Positions 9,380-20,894 of a DNA stretch of 64,000 nucleotides are shown here, piece by piece; position 1 is the first letter of the stretch, and each line of letters opens with the position of its first letter. The stretch lies in the NCBI RefSeq assembly GCF_947489715.1, contig NZ_CANLER010000002.1, positions 62,001 to 126,000 on the forward strand, read 5' to 3'. The notes beneath the pieces are model-generated. The model worked only from the letters and a program-made list of their open reading frames with translations. It had not been told where the DNA came from and searched no databases. This DNA comes from an uncultured Roseovarius sp. Lineage in GTDB: Bacteria; Pseudomonadota; Alphaproteobacteria; Rhodobacterales; Rhodobacteraceae. A program made the position numbers and the translations under genes.

Positions 9380-10096
9380 ATGGATGATTTAAGCGATCTG
9401 CCGCCGATGCGGATGCCCACCAGCAATCGCCCGCTTTTGGGGATGACCGTGCTTGTTGTCGAAGACAGCCGGTTCACTTGCGAAGCACTGCGTCTGATGT
9501 GTCTGCGCAGCGGCGCACGGATCAGACGGGCGGATTGTCTGCGCTCAGCCCGGCGTCACCTGCGCGTCTATCGTCCCTCGATTGCCATCGTCGATCTTGG
9601 CCTGCCAGACGGTTCAGGCACCGATCTGATCGAAGATCTTAACAACGCAACACCGCGCGTCGGCGTGATCATGGCCACCAGCGGTGATGACGATCTGGAA
9701 GAGGTTGCGCTGGCTGCGGGTGCCGACGGATTTCTGTCCAAGCCGCTCAGCAGCGTTGGCGCATTTCAACAGGCCATTCTGGACAAGCTTCCCGCTGATC
9801 GTCGCCCTTCGGGCCCGCGCGTGCTCAGCGATGATATCATCAATCCCGATCCGGTGGCCTATCGCGACGACATGAGCCATGTCGCCAATCTGCTAGATGA
9901 TCACCAGGAAGGGCCGGTGCTGGATTACGTGCTACAGTTTCTGGGCGGTGTCGCCCGCAGCGCCGAAGATGGTCAGCTGGAAGAGGCGGCAACCGATCTG
10001 GCGGAAAGCATGGCGGACAAGACCGCTTTGCCGGTCAAAATCGCCCGTCTTGCCGGACTGGTTCATGAACGTCTGAACACCCGCATCGCCATCTAA
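9380..10096 (+). CDS. Response regulator with an N-terminal receiver domain
   Basis: The 238-residue protein has a receiver domain at about residues 22-140: VLVVEDSR (acidic pair), the phospho-acceptor Asp in IVDLGLPDG and the conserved Lys in FLSKPL. The C-terminal 90 residues are helical and acidic and show no DNA-binding, cyclic-di-GMP or kinase motif, so the output is unclear; it may act by protein contact, as in phosphotransfer relays. No histidine kinase is adjacent. The start with AAGGAGCAGAAAG upstream is well placed. Confidence 0.87.
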   Translation: MDDLSDLPPMRMPTSNRPLLGMTVLVVEDSRFTCEALRLMCLRSGARIRRADCLRSARRHLRVYRPSIAIVDLGLPDGSGTDLIEDLNNATPRVGVIMATSGDDDLEEVALAAGADGFLSKPLSSVGAFQQAILDKLPADRRPSGPRVLSDDIINPDPVAYRDDMSHVANLLDDHQEGPVLDYVLQFLGGVARSAEDGQLEEAATDLAESMADKTALPVKIARLAGLVHERLNTRIAI

Positions 10097-10809
10097 AGCG
10101 ATGGATCAGAGGATTTACGCACAAGGCGTGTCAGATCGCTGAGACGCTCGCGTTGCTGCCCCTTTTCGTCAAAATTCCCGGGCGCTAACCAGATTTGGAA
10201 TGCCTCTTTCAAGGCAGGCCATTCTGTATGAATGGCCGCAAACCACGCAGTGTCACGATTGCGCCCCTTGACGATTGTCGCCTGCCTGAACACCCCCTCA
10301 TAGCTAAAGCCCAACCGCTGCGCTGCCCGGCGTGACGGCTGGTTAAGCGCATCACATTTCCATTCATAGCGCCTGTATCCGGCCTCGAACGCCCATTGCA
10401 TCATCAGATACATCGCCTCGGTCGCCGCAGGGGTGCGCTGCAATTGCGGAGCCATTGCAATATACCCGACCTCGATCGAGCCGCTGGCAGGCTTGATCCG
10501 CAGATAGGATGCAAAGCCGCCAAACGCCTTGCGCTCCTTGTCATAAATGGCCTGAAAGACGATATCGTTTGTACCGGTTGCCTCACGCATCCAGCGGTGA
10601 AACTGCGAAGACGACGCGAAAGGGCCGGACGGCATGTAATCCCAAACCCAGTCATGGCCATCGAACGCCTTATAGAGCAGCGCCGCATGGCGGTCCGCTG
10701 ACAATGGCTCCAGCCGTGCATAGTGTCCGTCCAGCACCAAGTCTGCGGGCCGGGGTGGCACTTGCCAGCCTTCAACGACCGGTCCAACGGGTCGGGGATC
10801 ATGTGTCAT
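10093..10809 (-). CDS. GNAT family N-acetyltransferase (RimJ/RimL type)
   Basis: The 238-residue protein matches the Acetyltransf_3 pattern: an early LEPL(S) motif, GFASYLRI and EVGYIAM strands in the middle, and the late NQPSRRAAQRLGFSYEGVFR motif that forms the end of the acetyl-CoA site. Targets are unknown; family members modify protein N termini or small amines. ATG 10809 preceded by AGGAGG is the start; the frame extends further but lacks a ribosome-binding site. The stop overlaps the response regulator stop region on the other strand by four bases. Confidence 0.87.
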   Translation of the reverse strand: MTHDPRPVGPVVEGWQVPPRPADLVLDGHYARLEPLSADRHAALLYKAFDGHDWVWDYMPSGPFASSSQFHRWMREATGTNDIVFQAIYDKERKAFGGFASYLRIKPASGSIEVGYIAMAPQLQRTPAATEAMYLMMQWAFEAGYRRYEWKCDALNQPSRRAAQRLGFSYEGVFRQATIVKGRNRDTAWFAAIHTEWPALKEAFQIWLAPGNFDEKGQQRERLSDLTRLVRKSSDPSL

Positions 10810-10873
10810 CTTGCCTCCTGCTGCGGCATGGCCGGACGATAGCCCGGTGCACAACACACGGCAAAGCAATTTG

Positions 10874-12103
10874 TCAGAGGATCAGGCCGGGGTTACTGCC
10901 CATGTCGAGATCGGGGAAGACCGTGGTTTCCAGCAGATGACTGTCCAACCCGAAAAGCTGGCGCAGCATCCAACCGGTATGCGCTCGCAAATCTCGGGTC
11001 GGCAACAGATCGCGACGCATGTAAAGGTCTGCCTCGCTCAATCCCGGCCAATCGGTCACCACCCGTCCGCCCCGGATCGCTCCACCGGCCAGCAGCATCG
11101 CACCCGCCGTACCATGATCGGTCCCCGCCGATCCGTTCAGCCGCGCGGTGCGGCCAAACTCGGTCATCGCCACGACAGCGGTCTTGTCCCAGACCGGACC
11201 CAGGCCCTGTTTCAGCGTCAGGATCGCAGTCTGCAACTGATCCAACGCCTTGGGCAGGGTCTTGGTCTGGTTCGTGTGAGTATCGAACCCGCTTAGGGAA
11301 AAGGCCGCGATCCGGGTATCGCCGCGCAGGCGGTCAGCCGCGAAACCAGCGATGCTTTCAGGCCGGTTGCCCTTGCGCACCCCGCGCATCGTGCCCTTCA
11401 TGGCATCCATCATCTCGGCACTGTCGGTGGGCTGCGCTTCTCCGGCCATCTCGGCCTCGAAACCCGACAGCATGATGGCCTCCATCGCCGCATCGCGAAA
11501 CAACGGATCATCATGCATGATCTGTTCCAGCAACAGCTCTGCTTGCGGTGTCAGCGTCAGCCCCGCATCGGGCGACCATTCCGAAATCCGCGCCTTGCCT
11601 CGGGTCAGCAGCATGTCGGCGCGTCCGATGGCATAGGCCGTCTCGGCCTCGGCCTCGGGGACATTTTGCAGCAGCCGGTTCAGCCATCCATCACGGACAC
11701 GCCCCTCGGCGCTCAGCCCGATCCCGGCCTGCAGGATGTCCTGCCCGTCGAAATGACTGCGCTTGTCCCGGTAGGGGGTCGACACCGCGTGAACAAACCC
11801 CAGATCGCCCGCCTGCCACAGCGGCATCAGTCGCGCAAGTGATGGATGCAGCGCAAAATACCCATCCAGATCCAGCACATCCTTGCCTGATCCCGTGCGC
11901 AGCGCTGCAAATTCACGGGCGCCGTAGGGCCGCACCACGTCCAGCCCGTCCATCCCGCCCCGCAGGATGATCACCACCAGCCGGTTCTCCCACGGCGCGC
12001 TGGCAAAGGTGACCGGCGTCAGCAACGGGCTCGCGGCCAGGGAACATCCCAATGCCAGACCATTGCTCAGAAAACTGCGGCGGGACTGTTTTCGTGTGGT
12101 CAT
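10874..12103 (-). CDS. DUF1501 family protein with a Tat signal
   Basis: The 409-residue protein begins with a twin-arginine signal (RRSFLSNG, residues 8-15, then a hydrophobic stretch ending near residue 34), so it is exported folded. The body has the sulfatase-like DUF1501 features: RGGMDGLD near the mature N terminus, a FDTH motif and the AMTEFGRTARLNGSAGTDHG segment. DUF1501 proteins nearly always pair with DUF1800 proteins, as here, 12 bp downstream of it. The biochemical role is not known. Confidence 0.88.
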   Translation of the reverse strand: MTTRKQSRRSFLSNGLALGCSLAASPLLTPVTFASAPWENRLVVIILRGGMDGLDVVRPYGAREFAALRTGSGKDVLDLDGYFALHPSLARLMPLWQAGDLGFVHAVSTPYRDKRSHFDGQDILQAGIGLSAEGRVRDGWLNRLLQNVPEAEAETAYAIGRADMLLTRGKARISEWSPDAGLTLTPQAELLLEQIMHDDPLFRDAAMEAIMLSGFEAEMAGEAQPTDSAEMMDAMKGTMRGVRKGNRPESIAGFAADRLRGDTRIAAFSLSGFDTHTNQTKTLPKALDQLQTAILTLKQGLGPVWDKTAVVAMTEFGRTARLNGSAGTDHGTAGAMLLAGGAIRGGRVVTDWPGLSEADLYMRRDLLPTRDLRAHTGWMLRQLFGLDSHLLETTVFPDLDMGSNPGLIL

Positions 12104-12115
12104 TGCGTGATCCCC

Positions 12116-13516
12116 TTACATCCGCTGGAACGCGGGTGAGGCCAGAATCAGCCCCACGCCCTCGGTCCTGCTTTCGGCGGCACCCGCGGCAAATCGGACC
12201 GCCTCGGGCGCATCGCGGCCCAGAGCCACTTCAACAAATTCTCGCGGATGGGGCAGCACGCGGCGCAGTTTATACGGCACGCTCATCGCCCATTGCAGCC
12301 GTGCTGCCAAACGCTGCGGCGTGATCCATTGCTCATCCGCCTCGGGCCATCCATCAGGGCCCGGTGCCTGCCCCCAGGCCTGTCCCATCAGGGTCATCGG
12401 GCCAAAGAAGGTGCCCAGCAATCGCGACGGCTTTGTCAGGGCCGGATGATCTGGCGCGATATCCAACGCCCTGAGGGTCGAGCTGACAAAATCCAGCGGC
12501 TGCTTGACGTTGCGGTTGCTGAAATCCCAGGCCGACGGGTGGTTCAGCATGACCTCGTAGACCGCATGCAGATCGCTGGCGGTCTCAAGATAGCGCTTGG
12601 TCATCGCCTCGATCAGCGCCGGGTCGGGCGTGTCCGAAATGAAATGCACCGCCAGCTTGCGGGACAGATGCGCCGCGGTGACGGGATGCACCGCCAGATC
12701 GAAGAGCAGCGCGTTGATGTCGCTCATCTTCGGTGTATCGCCGCCATAGATCGTGCCCAGGATCGTCTCGGCCCCCGGCTCGGCTAGGTTGGGCTTGAAG
12801 GTGACACCGTCACGGATCGAGAAATGCAGCCCGGTCAGTAGCTCGGCCAATTGCCGCACATCCTGCTGCGTGTACGGCCCCTTGACCCCCAGCGTGTGCA
12901 ACTCCAGCAATTCGCGCGCCAGATTCTCGTTCAGCCCGCTTTTCTTCTTCTTGTTCTTCTTGCGGTTCCGCGCAGCAGAACTGTTGGGCCCGATCGAGCT
13001 GTTCTGATCAAGATACACCAGCATCAGCGGGTGGGTCGTGACCTCCCGCAGCATGTCGATGAACCGGCCCGAAACATAGGGGCGAATGGCCTCTTCGATA
13101 TAGATCGGATGCGCCATTCGGGTGATCTCATCGCGGCCCACGGCCGTGAAATGATCCGCCCAGAACGCGGTCAGCCTTTCGCGCATCCCGTCTTCGCCAT
13201 GAACCCGCCGCAAGAGCGTCTGGCCAAACCAGCCGATCGAGGCCTGACGCATCGCGCGCGTATGCACTTTGTAGCGTTTCTTGCCCGCCTGCCGGTCTGC
13301 CTTGGTTTCTGCATGGAAATACGCATCCCGCGCATCGGCAAATTTCAACGCCTGTTTGCGAATGCTTGGCAATCTTGGAATTTCAAACCGCCGCGCGGCC
13401 TCATCCGGCCCTTTGAGCCGCGCCAACATCTCGGACGTCGATCCCGCAGGTGCAAGGCGCGGGGACAACCCGCAGCCAAACCGGATTTCTGCGCGTTCAG
13501 GATCAAACATCATCGA
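12116..13516 (-). CDS. DUF1800 family protein
   Basis: About 466 residues. DUF1800 features are present: an N-terminal RFGCG-LSP segment, FWADHF in the first third, LA-RELLELHTLGV in the middle, and LA-RKLAVHFISDTPDPALIEAM in the second half. It lies upstream of and in the same direction as DUF1501, the usual partner. No signal peptide is evident. The start is uncertain: ATG 13516, ATG 13513 or one of the GTG codons just before it are all possible, with AGGGTGAGAG a little upstream. Confidence 0.85.
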   Translation of the reverse strand, partial: SMMFDPERAEIRFGCGLSPRLAPAGSTSEMLARLKGPDEAARRFEIPRLPSIRKQALKFADARDAYFHAETKADRQAGKKRYKVHTRAMRQASIGWFGQTLLRRVHGEDGMRERLTAFWADHFTAVGRDEITRMAHPIYIEEAIRPYVSGRFIDMLREVTTHPLMLVYLDQNSSIGPNSSAARNRKKNKKKKSGLNENLARELLELHTLGVKGPYTQQDVRQLAELLTGLHFSIRDGVTFKPNLAEPGAETILGTIYGGDTPKMSDINALLFDLAVHPVTAAHLSRKLAVHFISDTPDPALIEAMTKRYLETASDLHAVYEVMLNHPSAWDFSNRNVKQPLDFVSSTLRALDIAPDHPALTKPSRLLGTFFGPMTLMGQAWGQAPGPDGWPEADEQWITPQRLAARLQWAMSVPYKLRRVLPHPREFVEVALGRDAPEAVRFAAGAAESRTEGVGLILASPAFQRM

Positions 13517-13602
13517 CACCACACATCTCTCACCCTGCCAATATAGCATTTAACGGGTCAGTTTGCAGGTTCCGTCGCTGCGCCGGGCAGAAAAATGCGC
13601 AG

Positions 13603-15378
13603 CTAGTCCTGGGGGATCACGCGCAGGCTCAGTTCCATCAACTGGTCGCTGGTCGGATCGGACGGTGCATTCATCATCAGGTCTTCGGCGCGCTGGTTCA
13701 TCGGGAACATGATGACCTCGCGGATATTGGCTTCGTCGGCCAAAAGCATCACGATCCGGTCGATCCCTGCCGCGCATCCTCCGTGGGGAGGCGCGCCATA
13801 TTGGAAAGCGTTGACCAGCCCGCCGAAACGCTTGTGCACTTCGTCCTCGCCATACCCCGCCAGGTCGAACGCCTTGATCATGATATCCAGCTTGTGGTTC
13901 CGGATCGCACCCGACACCAGTTCATAACCATTGCATGCAAGGTCGTATTGGTACCCCAGCACATTGAGCGGATCACCCGAAAGCGCGTCCAGCCCGCCTT
14001 GCGGCATCGAAAACGGGTTATGGCTGAAATCGACCTTGCCGGTTTCCTCGTCGGCCTCGTACATCGGGAAATCGACGATCCAGGCAAAGGCGAACCGGTC
14101 CTTGTCGGTGAGGCCCAACTCCTCGCCAATCACCGTGCGCGCCTTGCCCGCAACGCTTTCAAACGCCGCCGGTTTGCCGCCCAGGAAGAAGGCCGCGTCG
14201 CCCACCTCCAGACCCAGTTGCTGGCGGATCGCCTCGGTCCGCTCAGGCCCAATATTCTTGGCCAGCGGTCCGGCTGCTTCCATGCCTTCACCCTGATCGC
14301 GCCAGAAGATATAGCCCATCCCCGGCAGGCCCTCTTTCTGGGCAAACGCATTCATCCGGTCGCAGAATTTGCGGCTGCCACCAGTGGGGGCCGGGATCGC
14401 GCGGATCTGCGTACCGTCCTGCTCCAGCAGCTTGGCGAAAATGGCAAAGCCAGAGCCGCGGAAATGCTCCGAGACATCCTGCATCTTGATCGGGTTGCGC
14501 AGGTCAGGCTTGTCGGTGCCATACCACATCGCACTGTCGCGATAGGAAATCTGCGGCCACTCGGCATCAACTTTCCGGCCACCGCCGAACTCTTCGAAAA
14601 CACCGGCTATGACTGGCTGGATGGTGTCGAACACGTCCTGCTGCTCGACAAAACTCATCTCCATATCCAACTGATAGAAATCAGTGGGTGAGCGGTCGGC
14701 ACGCGGGTCTTCGTCGCGGAAACAGGGTGCGATCTGGAAATAGCGGTCAAAGCCCGACACCATGATCAGTTGTTTGAACAGCTGCGGCGCCTGCGGCAGG
14801 GCATAGAACTTGCCCGGATGCAGGCGGCTTGGCACCAGAAAATCGCGCGCGCCCTCGGGCGAGGATGCAGTAATGATCGGCGTCTGATATTCGCGAAACC
14901 CGGTATCCCACATGCGTCGGCGGATCGAGGCCACGACATCCGACCGCAGTTTCATGTTGTCCTGCATCGCCTCGCGCCGCAGGTCCAGATAGCGATAACG
15001 CAGGCGGGTTTCCTCGGGGTATTCCTGATCGCCGAACACGATCAGCGGCAACTCGCCGGCGCTGCCCAACACTTCCATCTCGCGGATATAGACCTCGATC
15101 TCGCCAGTGGGCAGTTTCGGGTTGATCAGGCTTTCATCGCGCGCCTTCACTTCGCCGTCGATCCGGATGCACCATTCCGAACGGACATTCTCAAGCTCGG
15201 CAAAGGCCGCGCTGTCACCGTCACACAGCACCTGCGTGACACCGTAATGGTCGCGCAGATCGACAAACAAAACGCCACCGTGGTCACGGATGCGATGCAC
15301 CCAGCCAGACAGGCGAACGTTGTCGCCCACATTGGTTTTGGTCAGTTCGGCGCAGGTATGGCTGCGATAGGTGTGCAT
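13603..15378 (-). CDS. aspS: Aspartyl-tRNA synthetase
   Basis: The 591-residue protein charges tRNA-Asp (and in many alphaproteobacteria also tRNA-Asn). It has the N-terminal OB fold ([11 protein letters not shown]), class II motif 2 ([24 protein letters not shown] is the family's; here the FRDED core is at about residue 220), the bacterial GAD insertion in the middle, and motif 3 at the end ([13 protein letters not shown]). Length is normal for a bacterial-type enzyme. It is a single-gene unit; a palindromic repeat lies about 100 bp upstream of its start. Confidence 0.97.
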   Translation of the reverse strand: MHTYRSHTCAELTKTNVGDNVRLSGWVHRIRDHGGVLFVDLRDHYGVTQVLCDGDSAAFAELENVRSEWCIRIDGEVKARDESLINPKLPTGEIEVYIREMEVLGSAGELPLIVFGDQEYPEETRLRYRYLDLRREAMQDNMKLRSDVVASIRRRMWDTGFREYQTPIITASSPEGARDFLVPSRLHPGKFYALPQAPQLFKQLIMVSGFDRYFQIAPCFRDEDPRADRSPTDFYQLDMEMSFVEQQDVFDTIQPVIAGVFEEFGGGRKVDAEWPQISYRDSAMWYGTDKPDLRNPIKMQDVSEHFRGSGFAIFAKLLEQDGTQIRAIPAPTGGSRKFCDRMNAFAQKEGLPGMGYIFWRDQGEGMEAAGPLAKNIGPERTEAIRQQLGLEVGDAAFFLGGKPAAFESVAGKARTVIGEELGLTDKDRFAFAWIVDFPMYEADEETGKVDFSHNPFSMPQGGLDALSGDPLNVLGYQYDLACNGYELVSGAIRNHKLDIMIKAFDLAGYGEDEVHKRFGGLVNAFQYGAPPHGGCAAGIDRIVMLLADEANIREVIMFPMNQRAEDLMMNAPSDPTSDQLMELSLRVIPQD

Positions 15379-15483
15379 GACGTCCTCATCTGGCCCCGTC
15401 CGGGACCTCTGGCATTGGTTCGCGCCGATACACCTTGCCTATGGGGCAAAGTCAAGGGGCGGTTGCCCGAGATGGCGGATTAG

Positions 15484-15583
15484 AGCGTTTCCAGTTTTCG
15501 TTGAAACAAGCATCATCGCTTTTCGCGTTTGAGCGTGGCGAGAGGCAGCGAACAAGCGATTCAATGGGAATGGAAACGCTTTA
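15484..15583. repeat. Palindromic dispersed repeat, copy 1
   Basis: This 100-bp element is about 93% identical to 30025-30125. Its ends are inverted (AGCGTTTCCA against TGGAAACGCT) and it holds an inner pair ATCGCTT/AAGCGAT, so it can fold into a long stem. Its right edge supplies or touches the TAA stop codon of the pabC-like gene. It resembles REP/MITE-type intergenic elements; no open frame is inside. Confidence 0.85.
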
Positions 15584-16225
15584 GAGGCCGACAAGCCGTG
15601 ACGGGATCAGCCCGCGCAGGGAATTGCCCACATAAATCGCGCGTGCCTGCCGCAGATCATCCACAGTCAGAACAGCTTCCTGCGCCGCACCTTTCGCGAT
15701 CATCTCTTCGCGCAATACGCCCGGCAGAAGGCCACAGCACAACGGCGGCGTGATCAGACCCGCACCCAGATCGACAAAAAGATTGGTGATCGTCCCTTCA
15801 CACAGTTCCTGGCGTGCATTCAGAAACAGCAGTTCATCGACGCCCGCAGGCAGGTTGGCGCGGGCCGTATCATAGACGTGCCGTTGGGTGGTTTTCACAT
15901 GCAGCCACGGATCATCGGCATCCAGAACCGCATCCGACAGCCCGACGCACCACGCCGCGCCCTCTGCCATCGCCTGAAACGGCGCGCTGGTCACCTCGGC
16001 CTGGCCTTTCGCGTCAACCGTCAGGCGCACCCGCAGCGGCGCATCGCCCTCCAACGTTTCCAGCGCTGCCTCGACACCCTTTGTTTCGATCCCCAGCCGC
16101 GCGGCACTGCGGACAAGCCGCGCCAGATGCCGCGCCCGGCGCAGGATGCCGCTACCCGGCTCCCAGCGGAAGGTTTCGATCAGGCGAAATCCGGGATCAG
16201 ACGGCGGGCAAAGCGGGCTTTCCAC
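15581..16225 (-). CDS. pabC: Aminotransferase class IV, aminodeoxychorismate lyase-like (PabC)
   Basis: The 214-residue protein has the fold type IV PLP enzyme pattern, though shorter than usual: the PLP lysine is in the segment HVKTTQRHVYD (about residue 110), then DELLFLN and the ELCEGTITNLF motif, and a phosphate-binding GLLPGVLRE loop. With pabB upstream it would turn aminodeoxychorismate into 4-aminobenzoate for folate. The start is a GTG at 16225 that overlaps pabB by 46 bp; a start further in is possible. The stop codon lies at the edge of a dispersed repeat. Confidence 0.82.
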   Translation of the reverse strand: MESPLCPPSDPGFRLIETFRWEPGSGILRRARHLARLVRSAARLGIETKGVEAALETLEGDAPLRVRLTVDAKGQAEVTSAPFQAMAEGAAWCVGLSDAVLDADDPWLHVKTTQRHVYDTARANLPAGVDELLFLNARQELCEGTITNLFVDLGAGLITPPLCCGLLPGVLREEMIAKGAAQEAVLTVDDLRQARAIYVGNSLRGLIPSRLVGL

Positions 16226-17304
16226 AACGCTTCCTCATATTCGGCCTCGGCGGTGCTGTCATAAACCAGCCCGCCACCCACGTTCAGCGTGGCGCGGCCC
16301 TGATCCAGCAGAAGCGTTCGGATCGCGACGTTGAATTCCGACCGCCCATCGGGCGCGGCCCAGCCAATCGTGCCACAATAAATCTCGCGCGGGGCGGGTT
16401 CCAGCTCTCGCAGGATCTCCATCGCGCGCACCTTTGGCGCCCCGGTGATCGACCCGCAAGGGAAAAGCGCGCGGAAGATATCGCCAAGCCCCGTGCCCTC
16501 CACCATCTGGCCGGTAACCAGTGAGGTCATCTGATGCACGGTCTCGTAGCTTTCGATTGAAAACAGCTCCGGCACCTCGACACTGCCCGGCTCGCTGATC
16601 CGCGACAGGTCATTTCGCAGCAAGTCCACGATCATCAGGTTCTCGGCGCGGTTTTTCTCGTCCGTTTGCAGGAAAAACCGATGCCGCGCATCCTCGGCAG
16701 CGTCATCGCTGCGCGGCATGGTGCCTTTCATCGGCCGGGTCTCAATCCGGCCCCGCGTATCGGTGCGGAAAAAAAGCTCGGGCGAACGCGATAGGATTGA
16801 CGGTAACCCTTCCTGCTCGACCATCGCGCCAAAGCGCACCGGCTGTATCCGGTCCAGCGCATGATAAAGCGCCGCAGGCTCACCGGTCATTTCCAGATCA
16901 ATCGGGAAAGTCAGGTTGGCCTGATAGATGTCGCCCGCACAGATGTAGTCATGGACAGTCTGAAACCCGCCCGCATAGCGCGTCGCGTCCCAGGCGGGCA
17001 CAAACCCGTCCAGCCGCGCGTCACCGGGGCGCAGCGCATCGGCGATCGACGGCCAGTCATAGACCGCGAACTGCAAGAGCGGCAGGCGGCGATCCTCGGG
17101 CAAAAGCGGGTGCAGCTTCGGTTCAAGCACATAGCCCAACTCGTAGGTCGCATACCCCGCAACCCACAGCCCGTCGGCCTGTGCGGTATCGAGCGCAAAC
17201 AATGCACCGGGCACCTCCTCGGGCGTTTCAGCCACGATCAGCCGCTGCGCCCGCGCAAAGCTGCACGCGCTGCCGTCCGGGCCATGATCAAAGCGAATCT
17301 GCAC
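16180..17304 (-). CDS. pabB: Aminodeoxychorismate synthase component I
   Basis: PabB makes 4-amino-4-deoxychorismate from chorismate and ammonia in folate synthesis. The 374-residue protein has the chorismate-binding signatures: [10 protein letters not shown] (about 145-154), RPMKGT (about 215), [13 protein letters not shown] and [16 protein letters not shown] with the catalytic loop. It is shorter than E. coli PabB because the N-terminal domain is reduced, as in many alphaproteobacteria. The pabC-like gene overlaps its 3' end. It is divergent from carB, with about 200 bp for both promoters. Confidence 0.93.
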   Translation of the reverse strand: MQIRFDHGPDGSACSFARAQRLIVAETPEEVPGALFALDTAQADGLWVAGYATYELGYVLEPKLHPLLPEDRRLPLLQFAVYDWPSIADALRPGDARLDGFVPAWDATRYAGGFQTVHDYICAGDIYQANLTFPIDLEMTGEPAALYHALDRIQPVRFGAMVEQEGLPSILSRSPELFFRTDTRGRIETRPMKGTMPRSDDAAEDARHRFFLQTDEKNRAENLMIVDLLRNDLSRISEPGSVEVPELFSIESYETVHQMTSLVTGQMVEGTGLGDIFRALFPCGSITGAPKVRAMEILRELEPAPREIYCGTIGWAAPDGRSEFNVAIRTLLLDQGRATLNVGGGLVYDSTAEAEYEEALWKARFARRLIPDFA

Positions 17305-17505
17305 GCTTGGCGTCCTCTGCCACTGTTCTGGCCTTCGTATCTAGCGGCCAAAGCTCTGAATGACACCCTTAAAAGCGTCCATTTCACCGGGATTTACGAT
17401 ACCGCCCGCAACCCCCTTGCGCCGGGCTTGATCATGTCTATAACCCACAACAATTTGCGCATCCGGGCCTTGGCCCGCGCCCATATAGCTGCTCTGGGGA
17501 TCACC

Positions 17506-20500
17506 ATGCCGAAAAGAACTGATATCTCATCCATCATGATTATCGGGGCGGGTCCGATTGTGATCGGACAGGCGTGTGAATTCGACTACTCGGGTGCCCA
17601 GGCCTGCAAGGCCCTGCGCGAAGAAGGCTACCGCGTCATCCTAGTCAACTCTAACCCGGCCACCATCATGACCGACCCGGAACTGGCCGATGCCACCTAT
17701 ATCGAACCGATCACCCCTGACGTTGTCGCCAGGATCATCGAAAAGGAACGCCCCGACGCATTGCTGCCCACGATGGGTGGTCAGACGGGGCTGAACACCG
17801 CGCTTGCCGTGGCCGATCTGGGCGTGCTGGAAAAATTCGGCGTGGAACTTATCGGCGCCAACCGCGAAGCCATCGAGATGGCCGAGGATCGCAAGCTATT
17901 CCGCGAGGCGATGGACCGTCTGGGGATCGAAAACCCAAAGGCCACGATTGCCAACACGATAGAAGAATGCATGGCGGCGATTGACTATGTCGGGCTTCCC
18001 GCGATCATCCGGCCCGCCTTCACGCTGGGCGGCACCGGCGGCGGCGTCGCCTATAACCGCGACGATTACGAGCATTTCTGCAAATCGGGCCTTGATGCCT
18101 CACCCGTCAACCAGATCCTGATTGATGAATCACTTCTGGGTTGGAAAGAGTTCGAGATGGAGGTCGTGCGCGACAAGGCCGACAACGCGATCATCGTCTG
18201 TGCCATCGAAAACGTCGACCCGATGGGCGTGCATACCGGCGACAGCATCACCGTCGCCCCCGCCCTGACCCTGACCGACAAGGAATACCAGATCATGCGC
18301 AACGGCTCCATCGCCGTGCTGCGCGAAATCGGGGTCGAAACCGGCGGATCGAACGTGCAATGGGCAATAAACCCCGAAGATGGCCGCATGGTCGTGATCG
18401 AAATGAACCCGCGCGTCAGCCGCTCTTCCGCGCTGGCCTCCAAGGCCACGGGCTTCCCGATTGCCAAGATCGCGGCCAAGCTGGCGGTGGGCTACACGCT
18501 GGATGAGCTGGACAATGACATCACCAAGGTCACGCCCGCGTCGTTTGAGCCGACGATTGATTACGTGGTCACCAAGATCCCACGGTTCGCCTTTGAAAAA
18601 TTCCCGGGGTCTGAACCCTACCTGACCACCGCAATGAAATCCGTGGGCGAGGCGATGGCCATTGGCCGCACCATCCACGAGTCGTTGCAAAAAGCGCTGG
18701 CCAGCATGGAAACCGGCCTTACCGGTTTTGACGAGATTGCAATCGACGGCGCACCGGACAAGGCCGCCGTGGTCAAGGCCCTCAGTCGCCAGACGCCCGA
18801 CCGCATCCGCGTGATTGCCCAGGCCATGCGCCACGGGCTCAGCGACGATGAAATCCAGGCGGCCACCGCCTTTGACCCATGGTTCCTGGCCCGCATCCGC
18901 GAGATCGTCAACGCCGAGGAAGACGTGCGCGCAAACGGTCTGCCGACCGACGAAAAGGGCCTGCGCGCCCTCAAGATGCTGGGATTCACCGATGCGCGCC
19001 TCGCCAAGCTCACCGGCTTTACCGAGGCCGACATACGTCGCGCCCGCCATGCCCAGGGCGTCACCGCCGTGTTCAAGCGCATCGACACCTGCGGCGCCGA
19101 ATTCGAAGCCCAGACGCCCTATATGTATTCCACCTACGAGGCGCCGATGATGGGCGAAGTGGAATGCGAAGCGCGGCCCAGCGATCGCAAAAAGGTCGTC
19201 ATTCTGGGCGGTGGCCCCAACCGCATCGGCCAGGGGATCGAATTTGATTATTGCTGTTGCCATGCCTGCTATGCCCTGACCAAGGCGGGCTACGAGACCA
19301 TCATGATCAACTGCAACCCAGAAACGGTCAGCACCGATTATGACACGTCTGACCGGCTCTACTTTGAACCGCTCAGCTTTGAACATGTGATGGAAATCCT
19401 GCGGGTTGAGCAGGAAAACGGCACGCTTCACGGCGTAATTGTGCAATTCGGCGGCCAGACACCGCTCAAGCTTGCAAACGCGCTTGAAGTCGAAGGTATC
19501 CCGATCCTCGGCACCTCACCCGACGCCATCGACCTGGCCGAAGATCGCGAACGCTTCCAGGCGCTGGTCAATCAGCTTGAGCTGAAACAGCCCAATAACG
19601 GCATCGCCTCAACCGACGCACAAGCGCTGGCCATCGCCGAACAGATCGGCTTTCCGCTGGTCATCCGCCCTTCCTACGTTCTGGGTGGCCGGGCGATGGA
19701 GATTGTCCGCGACATGGCGCAACTGGAACGCTACATCGCCGAAGCGGTGGTCGTGTCCGGCGACAGCCCGGTGCTGCTTGACGGCTACCTTTCGGGTGCG
19801 ATCGAATGCGATGTCGACGCGCTTTGTGATGGGACCGACGTGCATGTCACCGGTATCATGCAGCATATCGAGGAGGCCGGGGTGCATTCCGGCGACAGCG
19901 CCTGTTCGATCCCGCCCTATTCGCTTTCGAAGGACGTGATCGCCGAGATCAATCGCCAGACCGAGGCACTGGCCCGCGCCCTCAACGTCGTCGGCCTGAT
20001 GAACGTGCAATTCGCGGTCAAAGGCAATGACATCTACCTGATCGAGGTGAACCCCCGCGCCTCGCGCACCGTGCCCTTCGTCGCCAAGGCGACGGATAGC
20101 GCTATTGCCTCGATTGCCGCGCGCCTGATGGCTGGTGAAAAGCTAAGCGATTTCACCTTCCGCGGCCCCTACCCCGCCGACGCGAAACCCGGAACGCTGC
20201 CAATGGCTGACCAGATGACATTGGCCGATCCCAACATGCCGTGGTTCTCGGTCAAAGAGGCGGTGATGCCTTTCGCCCGCTTCCCCGGTGTCGATACCAT
20301 TCTGGGCCCCGAAATGCGCTCCACCGGCGAGGTGATGGGCTGGGACGTGTCCTTCCCCCGCGCCTTCCTCAAGGCGCAGATGGGGGCCGGTACGCAATTG
20401 CCGGAGGGTGGCAAGGTGTTTTTCTCGATCAAAAATGACGACAAGACGCCGCAATTGGTTGAAACCGCGCGGATGCTGGTCGATTTGGGTTTTGCCATCG

Positions 20501-20805
20501 TCGCCACCCGCGGCACGGCGGCCTTCCTCGAAGGGCATGAGATCGCCTGCGAAGTCGTCAACAAGGTCTACGAGGGCCGCCCCGACGTGGTCGACATGCT
20601 GAAAGACGGGCAGATATCGTTGGTGATGAACACGACCGAAGGTGCTCAGGCCGTCCAGGACAGCCGCGAAATCCGCTCGGTCGCGCTTTATGACAAGATC
20701 CCCTATTACACCACCGCAGCCGCCGCACACGCCGCCGCACAGGCCATGCAGGCGCGGCAGGAAGGTGAGATTAAGGTGATGCCACTACAGGGAAGTGCGG
20801 CCTGA
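17506..20805 (+). CDS. carB: Carbamoyl-phosphate synthase large subunit
   Basis: CarB forms carbamoyl phosphate from bicarbonate, ammonia and two ATP for arginine and pyrimidine synthesis. The 1099-residue protein has the family's duplicated layout: two ATP-grasp halves each with [10 protein letters not shown] or [14 protein letters not shown] dinucleotide loops (residues about 14 and 570), NPR(A/V)SR(S/T) metal-binding loops in each half, and a C-terminal MGS-like allosteric domain. The frame is open far upstream, but ATG 17506 (MPKRTD) is where the family begins. The small subunit gene carA is not in the window. Confidence 0.97.
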   Translation: MPKRTDISSIMIIGAGPIVIGQACEFDYSGAQACKALREEGYRVILVNSNPATIMTDPELADATYIEPITPDVVARIIEKERPDALLPTMGGQTGLNTALAVADLGVLEKFGVELIGANREAIEMAEDRKLFREAMDRLGIENPKATIANTIEECMAAIDYVGLPAIIRPAFTLGGTGGGVAYNRDDYEHFCKSGLDASPVNQILIDESLLGWKEFEMEVVRDKADNAIIVCAIENVDPMGVHTGDSITVAPALTLTDKEYQIMRNGSIAVLREIGVETGGSNVQWAINPEDGRMVVIEMNPRVSRSSALASKATGFPIAKIAAKLAVGYTLDELDNDITKVTPASFEPTIDYVVTKIPRFAFEKFPGSEPYLTTAMKSVGEAMAIGRTIHESLQKALASMETGLTGFDEIAIDGAPDKAAVVKALSRQTPDRIRVIAQAMRHGLSDDEIQAATAFDPWFLARIREIVNAEEDVRANGLPTDEKGLRALKMLGFTDARLAKLTGFTEADIRRARHAQGVTAVFKRIDTCGAEFEAQTPYMYSTYEAPMMGEVECEARPSDRKKVVILGGGPNRIGQGIEFDYCCCHACYALTKAGYETIMINCNPETVSTDYDTSDRLYFEPLSFEHVMEILRVEQENGTLHGVIVQFGGQTPLKLANALEVEGIPILGTSPDAIDLAEDRERFQALVNQLELKQPNNGIASTDAQALAIAEQIGFPLVIRPSYVLGGRAMEIVRDMAQLERYIAEAVVVSGDSPVLLDGYLSGAIECDVDALCDGTDVHVTGIMQHIEEAGVHSGDSACSIPPYSLSKDVIAEINRQTEALARALNVVGLMNVQFAVKGNDIYLIEVNPRASRTVPFVAKATDSAIASIAARLMAGEKLSDFTFRGPYPADAKPGTLPMADQMTLADPNMPWFSVKEAVMPFARFPGVDTILGPEMRSTGEVMGWDVSFPRAFLKAQMGAGTQLPEGGKVFFSIKNDDKTPQLVETARMLVDLGFAIVATRGTAAFLEGHEIACEVVNKVYEGRPDVVDMLKDGQISLVMNTTEGAQAVQDSREIRSVALYDKIPYYTTAAAAHAAAQAMQARQEGEIKVMPLQGSAA

Positions 20806-20852
20806 TCGGTCATCCAACGAAGCTGAGGTCAGAGGCCGCGCAGCACGCCGAT

Positions 20853-20894
20853 CCGGGCATTTCTGCCCGGCTGGCCCTGGCAGAGCTTTTTTGT
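20853..20894 (+). terminator. Possible terminator after carB
   Basis: A 7-bp hairpin (CCGGGCA, loop TTTC, TGCCCGG, 20853-20870) is followed, after a second GC-rich stretch, by TTTTTT at about 20889-20894. The T-run is not directly at the stem base, so this is only a candidate. Confidence 0.4.

Noticed and set aside
13450..14691. Plus-strand frame of 413 residues inside aspS
   Set aside because: Antisense shadow of aspS.
18130..19446. Minus-strand frame of 438 residues inside carB
   Set aside because: Antisense shadow of a conserved GC-rich gene; no family features.
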